64,000 bases of DNA, taken from Triops longicaudatus. Taxonomy: Eukaryota > Arthropoda > Branchiopoda > Notostraca > Triopsidae. The stretch spans positions 806,001 through 870,000 of the forward strand of contig JAGQDJ010000260.1 of the NCBI GenBank assembly GCA_022885665.1, in the 5' to 3' direction. Of the stretch, positions 59,289-64,000 are shown in pieces. The notes under the pieces were generated by a model. The model was given only the letters and a program-made list of their open reading frames with translations. It made no database searches and had not been told where the DNA came from. Positions within the stretch are counted from its first letter, which is position 1. Each line of letters starts with the position of its first letter. The translations under genes and the position numbers were made by a program.

Positions 59289-59295
59289 TGACTCA
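59289..59295. promoter_or_regulatory. AP-1 / TRE-type site TGACTCA
   Basis: A perfect TGACTCA lies about 200 bases before the presumed p62 transcription start. It is the consensus for bZIP dimers (Jun/Fos; CNC/Maf sites contain the same core). p62 is a known target of CNC factors in mammals and flies, so the match is meaningful but unproven. Confidence 0.4.
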
Positions 59296-59457
59296 GGAAA
59301 GCTGCACTGATGCAATCTTAAGTTGTACCGTAAGAAATATTATTCCTCATTGTTCCTTTGTCTTTGCCTGTAGTCAGCTGTAGTGACTCCTCAGGTTCGT
59401 GTGCGAAGCCATCTTTTTCGAGAAGAGTCGCGTTTTCTCGGGATATTTTCATTTCAG

Positions 59458-59489
59458 TATATAAGGCCGCAATTTACCTTCTCGTCAGT
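59458..59489 (+). promoter_or_regulatory. TATA box and TCAGT initiator of p62
   Basis: TATATAAG at 59458-59465 is followed by TCAGT at 59485-59489. The initiator A is 29 bases after the first T of the TATA box, which is the standard spacing. TCAGT is the arthropod-type initiator. This would place transcription start at 59487 and leave a spliced 5' UTR. Confidence 0.55.
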
Positions 59490-59844
59490 CAGTGTTCATC
59501 CAGAACTGAGAGTGTTAAGAACTGGGGGCAGAAAGAAATTGCCATTTTCGTATTTCGACATCCAAGTGAAAACGTTTTGTGTTGAAACAGAATTCTTTTT
59601 GTTCTAGCTTTTTGCAACAATATATACATCGAAGGTGCTTCAACGAGTTTTTTTTAAAATATCTCGCTTGATTTACTTCAGTTCATTGATTACAATGTAT
59701 CTAGTATTTTTACATTTTTAGTATTTTTGTGTTTATTGTGTATATATATCAGAATTATGTATCAGAATTATTTTATATTTATTAATGTACTAATTTATTT
59801 CTTTCATTAGGAACCTAAAATCAAGCGGTACCTTGTACAACAAG

Positions 59845-62106
59845 ATGGAAAACACACTCGTTTACAAAGCGTATTTGGATGTGGGATCCCAAACTCCCGA
59901 GATACGTCGTTTCATGGTTGACCGAGATGTCTCGACGAATTTCTCTTACCTGAGAGAAAAAGTGCGCACCGTTTTCCCTAGCCTGCTTCGTGAAAGATTT
60001 GAAATTTCCTATACAGGTACAAAGAAAAAAAAAGTTATATTCATAGATAAATAGATATAGCTTCGCTCTTTGCAACAAAAGCTGACTTTGTGTTTTTGGC
60101 TTTATAAAACAGATAACGAATCGGACAAGATCAAGATATCCAGCGACGAGGAACTCATGATTGCGTTGTTGTGCAGTCAACGCAGTCCAGCCGACCCTTT
60201 TCGCATTTACGTAACTTTACAAACCAAAGAGAAACCTTCAAAGCCGAGTCACCATCATGAAGAGGCAGATTCCACCACCCAAAGCTCGGCCCAAGGCGAC
60301 TTACATTTCGGAGTCACCTGCGATGGCTGCGAAGGCCCGGTACGCGGTTACCGGTACAAATGTCTCCAATGCCCTGACTTCGATTTATGCAGAAACTGTG
60401 AAGCCAACGGCATGCATTCTGAACATGCTATGTTACGCGTGAATGGAGCATTGGTAAGCTCTTTTTAGTTGAATTATTTAATTTTCGAATTTTATTTATT
60501 TCCTTTTTATTTCTTTATTTAATTTCTTTGTTGTATTTTATTAGTTTTATTTTTATTTATTTCAGTTTATCTATTATTATTTTTATTTTATTTTGTTTTA
60601 TTTGCTTTTATGTATTTTATTTATTTTTATGTATTTTATTGTTATTTATTTCAGTTTAATTTATTTAATTTTCAGCCGCAACACTTCTGGGGATTCAGAC
60701 GAATGTTTGGCAAAGGAGAACACTGCAAACCGGGTCCTCGTCGCTGTGGCCGTTCAGGAGCTAGTGCTAGTGCCCGTTGTCGCGCCACTCCATTCGGATT
60801 TACGGTCGCCACTGAACCGCAAGCCGAAGCCAGTAGCCCGCAACCACATGAAGAAGCGAAACTTAAAGAAGAGAAACCCCAAGAACCTGCTGGAGCGTTT
60901 GACTGGGGTAATATGTGGGCGGAACTTCTGCAAGGCGTGTCAGCGACTCCGCCTCATCCCCCTTCGGCACCGTTCCCAGTTCCTGCCGTGGGCGCTGAGT
61001 TCTTGAAGAATATTGGAATGACCGTTGCTTCTATTTTGGATCAATTTGGCGTTGATACTCAAGTTCACGTCGAAACACGCGGCAATGTTCCGCAGCAGGG
61101 TTGTCCGTTTGCCCGTAGCGCTCAAAGTGAGCAGCAGAACGACGATAAAAAGACAGAGGAAGAGAAAAAGGAAGAAAGAAATGAGGATTTGAAGCAGGAA
61201 GAGCCCAAGAAGGAAGAAAACGAAAAGCAGGAGACGAAAACGGAGGTACAGCAAGATGCAAAGGCGGACGAGCCGATTGAGAGTACGACTACGCTTATTG
61301 CACCGGCCCCCGTTGTAGCTTCAGCGCCAGTAGCGAATGTAGAGACATCGAAACAAGCTGAAGGATCGATGACTAGCTCGACTCAGTCTTTGGAATCCGT
61401 CAAAATCGTTCCGATCACGCTGATCAACGAAGTCCCGAATTCGAGTTCTAGCAGTGCGAAGTCGAGTTGCCCAGCGTCCGTGAACAACGATGATGATTGG
61501 ACGATGGTGAACAAGGAATTACATTCGGGCGATAGCAAACCTTTGTCGCCTGGTAAACGATTTTTCGTATAATAATACTTGCGGTTTTTTCTTCGTGATT
61601 TCATTGTAGTTTGTATCTAAATTTTCGTAATATTGTTCATCGGAGTTTTGCTCCCATTTTTAATTTTATTTTTTATAGATTTAGTAAAAGTTTTTTTATT
61701 ATTATTGAATTTACCGTTATAATTATATTTATTTATTTATTTATCAACATTTCAGAAAGCGGAGTGAGGCCTAAAGTCGTTCAGAAGCCGGCAGAACCGG
61801 AAAAGCAGAAGCAGTTGTATCCATCTTTGGCGAATGAAGACCAGAGTCAAGCTTCAGGACCGCTCCATCCAGGTAAAGCGTTATAAATACGACTTTTTGT
61901 CTCTTGGGTCAATATTTTCTTTACTTTATTTGAGTAAATTTCTTCTATTCTTCCACCATCTAGATAAGAGGATCGCGCACGCTTTGGAATTAATGATGTG
62001 CATGGGTTTCACGAACGAAGGCAATTGGCTCGCTCAGCTGTTGGAAGTTAAGGATGGCGATATTGGCAAAGCTTTGGATGTTTTGCAACCCGTTCGACGT
62101 GCCTGA
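59845..62106 (+). CDS. SQSTM1: p62 / sequestosome-1, selective autophagy receptor
   Basis: Five coding exons: 59845-60016, 60113-60453, 60676-61552, 61756-61872, 61964-62106, for 549 aa (human 440; Drosophila Ref(2)P 599). Domains in order: PB1 at about 3-85, with the basic EIRRF patch and the acidic SDEELMIAL end; ZZ zinc finger at about 120-165 (CDGCEGPVRGYRYKCLQCPDFDLCRNCEANGMHSEH); a long disordered region with an acidic Lys/Glu tract near 325-370; LIR motif DDDWTMV with W446; UBA domain at the end (ALELMMCMGF...ALDVLQPV). It joins ubiquitinated cargo to LC3/Atg8, and oligomerises through PB1. The Keap1-interacting DPSTGE-type motif after the LIR of the human protein is not evident. The ATG is the first in the exon. 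Confidence 0.95.
60477..60675. repeat. TTTTAT-rich simple sequence in p62 intron 2
   Basis: Most of the second intron is TTTTATTTA-type low-complexity DNA, ending in a usable TTTTCAG acceptor. Confidence 0.7.
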
Positions 62107-63075
62107 AGACAAATCGAGCGAAGTTTTAATGACTTATTTTAGTCTTTAAGTTTTAGCCGAAGCTGTATAACGAAAGCTTGTATGGCCCATATTATAATTC
62201 CATTTATACTTTTCTTTATTATTTGTATGGTTTTGGAAACTCTAATATTTAATCGGGTTTCCAATGTACGCTCGATATTAATTGTTGAGGACATAATCCA
62301 TCGTGAATACACACTTTTAATCTTGTACTTAAAAAAATGGAGTATCTCACCTATTTAGAGTACATGATGAAGAAAAATAAAGGAAAACACAATGCTAATG
62401 ACTCGGCAGTGAGTAATAATGAAATTTTATGTATTTTATACGTTTATGTATATAACCGTTTATACGAATTCATCGAACGTTCGTATCCATCTCAGTCGCC
62501 GCTAAACTGCTGTGGCGTTAGCAACGGGGCTCTTTGGTAGTTTTTTATGCAGAGCTCTTTGATGCGAAGTTTTACAAAATGCATGCGACCCTGTTGTGTG
62601 CGACGCCTGAATAAGACACAAAAAGTGCATACAGGGCGGACAAAATATGCAGATACCTTGAACTATTTCCATTAGCCTGAAAGGAAGCAGAATCGTTTGA
62701 CGTTGACGCGTACGCTTGTAATGCGTCAGGTTCGTCGAAGAGGACACATAAAGGTATACTTTCCACCGACGTCAGTCACAACAATTCTAAAGGCACATTA
62801 TATTGAAAGAGAGTGGAATGGCCGCCTTTGTTCAAAGTTAAATTGACAACATCGCTCCTGTACGTATCGCCCGCTACTGTAATGTATAAAGCGAACAAAC
62901 GAAGGCCTTAACAAACATCTACGCTTGCGGACAAACTTCGAAATATTTGCTACGAAAAGTTCAAGACACAACCTTACTCATCCGCATTTCGTAGACATGC
63001 GGTATAGCACACATTTCAACGGTTTGAGTTAGCTGAAGGTAGTAGTGTATAAACAAGCGAGAAAGAAAAAAGAGA
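62107..63075. other. Intergenic region between p62 and the PAN-domain gene
   Basis: Holds the p62 3' UTR and the 5' flank of the next gene. Short frames at 62337-62540 and on the minus strand at 62502-62766 have no recognisable similarity. No RNA gene was recognised. Confidence 0.4.
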
Positions 63076-64000
63076 ATGGATCCACTTTTGCTTATTTTAC
63101 TTTTTATCATGGAAAACTTAATTCCTGGAAATTATTCTCTGCAAATGGTCATCTGGAATCAATTTGTAACGAGCAAGTCTTACGAAAATACTATTTTAGT
63201 AACTGAATTTGTCAACCCATTGGCGTCGTTCAACATACCAAATAGTAAGCGTTTCACTTCATTTCGTTTTTCTAATAATTCTGCGGAATTTTTAGTTATT
63301 CCGAAAGAAAAGCGTTGTTTTGTGTTTCGTGTCTATTTCGGGTAACTTTTAAGTTAAAAGAAAAAAAAATATGATTGTGCAAGTATTATATGCAAACCTG
63401 TGCAGAATATAACAATCATATGTATTTATTTAAAATTACCCGTTCGACGGTAGTTTATGGAGAATATTGCATTTTCCTCTTTTTAGATAAGCCTTTGGTG
63501 TTGGCAAGGATGGAGTGTAGCCAAGCATGTTTGATACAGTCTTCTTGTGTGGGGTTCAATTTCTACGCTCAGGGTGACGTTAACGTTTGTCAATTACTGC
63601 AAGAAAATTTCTGTGCTCATCAAGGGAGGGTAGCACTACAAGTTTGGCCTGGTGGGTCTGTGTGGGATAAGTTGCTGCTCGGCGTACAGAAATCTTGTCT
63701 CGATCAACAATTTGTGGGGAAAATTGCGTCCGAATTGTGCGAAACTATGCGACCAGGTTGTCGAGGCACTTGGCCTGTTTGTAACGACTGCGTAAGATCA
63801 TGCTACAACTGTCGAAACAACCGTTCCTACAGTACTGGCGGTGCGTATAACAACAGTTTTTGTCACTGTCCTAATTTGTTCTCGTTTCACAGGTTTTTAT
63901 GGCTGCACACTGTGGCCAGAAGGGTCTTTGTCGAACCCACTCTTCAGTTCTTGCACCGATGACAAGACTTACCTATTTTTCCGAGGAGTAAACTTTGCGA
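63076..64000 (+). CDS. Secreted PAN/Apple-like protein, 5' part only
   Basis: Three exons are visible, 63076-63244, 63487-63840 and 63893 to the window edge, where the frame is still open (about 211 residues). The protein starts with a signal peptide (MDPLLLILLFIMENLIPGNYS). MECSQACLIQSSCVGFNFYAQGDVNVCQLLQ has the Cys spacing of a PAN/Apple domain: C..C (helix), SCVGFNF, C.L. A Cys-rich segment follows (CLDQ...CETMRPGCRGTWPVCNDCVRSCYNC), then FYGCTLWPEGS. PAN domains bind proteins or carbohydrates in secreted or matrix proteins. No specific family member can be named from this part. Confidence 0.7.

Larger units (their letters stand above)
58871..59844. other. Divergent intergenic region, Rubicon and p62
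   Basis: Two autophagy genes are transcribed away from each other over this 974-base stretch. It holds a TATA/initiator pair for p62, a TGACTCA site, and a p62 5' UTR whose last exon probably starts at 59811 after TTCATTAG. Short open frames at 59358-59607 run through the presumed leader and are not called. Confidence 0.55.

Noticed and set aside
1..64000. tRNA genes, rRNA genes, CRISPR arrays, viral insertions
   Set aside because: No tRNA B-box with matching arms, no rRNA stretch (only short guide complements), no regular direct repeats and no viral protein motifs were found by eye.

Overview
The window is nuclear DNA from an animal. About 15 spliced protein genes lie close together on both strands. 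Introns follow the GT-AG rule and many are only 50 to 90 bases long. The proteins are clear orthologues of conserved metazoan genes, and several families (PINK1, SLC7A14, GLT8D1, NHLRC2, Rubicon, PABIR/FAM122, MIS12, p62) align with the human proteins from end to end. Compact genes and a TATA/TCAGT initiator pair in front of the p62 gene suggest an invertebrate with a small genome, perhaps an arthropod, but the sequence alone does not name the lineage. Exon joins were worked out by hand; for every complete model the coding lengths sum to a multiple of three and the phases agree.

Layout from left to right: PINK1 (+, 636-3102), an SLC7A14-type transporter (+, 5050-9170), a TRIM-NHL protein (+, 10518-13307), an SLC35D-type nucleotide-sugar transporter (+, 14380-15663), PDCD10/CCM3 (-, 15933-16848), AGFG1-type ArfGAP (+, 18036-20664), an AT-hook acidic nuclear protein (+, 22640-23790), GLT8D1 (-, 24982-26315), eIF4G (+, 27343-38131), MIS12 (-, 38959-39811), a THAP-domain protein fused to a Harbinger-type DDE domain (+, 40037-41976), two tandem Rac-like GTPases (+, 43377-44125 and 45140-45884), NHLRC2 (+, 46807-50538), PABIR/FAM122 (+, 51752-55265), Rubicon (-, 55813-58870), p62/SQSTM1 (+, 59845-62106) and the first exons of a secreted PAN-domain protein (+, from 63076 to the window end).

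The most notable content is non-coding. Six box C/D snoRNAs sit in introns of the eIF4G gene: three copies of a SNORD35 (yeast snR73) type, two copies of a SNORD43 (U43, yeast snR70) type, and one guide against a conserved LSU rRNA segment. Their guide sequences match universally conserved rRNA stretches, and several have terminal stems. This makes the translation-factor gene a snoRNA host gene.

Other points of interest: a THAP-transposase protein whose first catalytic Asp is replaced by Gly, suggesting domestication; a pair of Rac-like GTPases that have both lost about nine residues at the Rho insert; a head-to-head arrangement of two autophagy genes (Rubicon and p62) with PINK1 in the same window; and a fragment of a non-LTR retrotransposon RNase H in an intron of PABIR.
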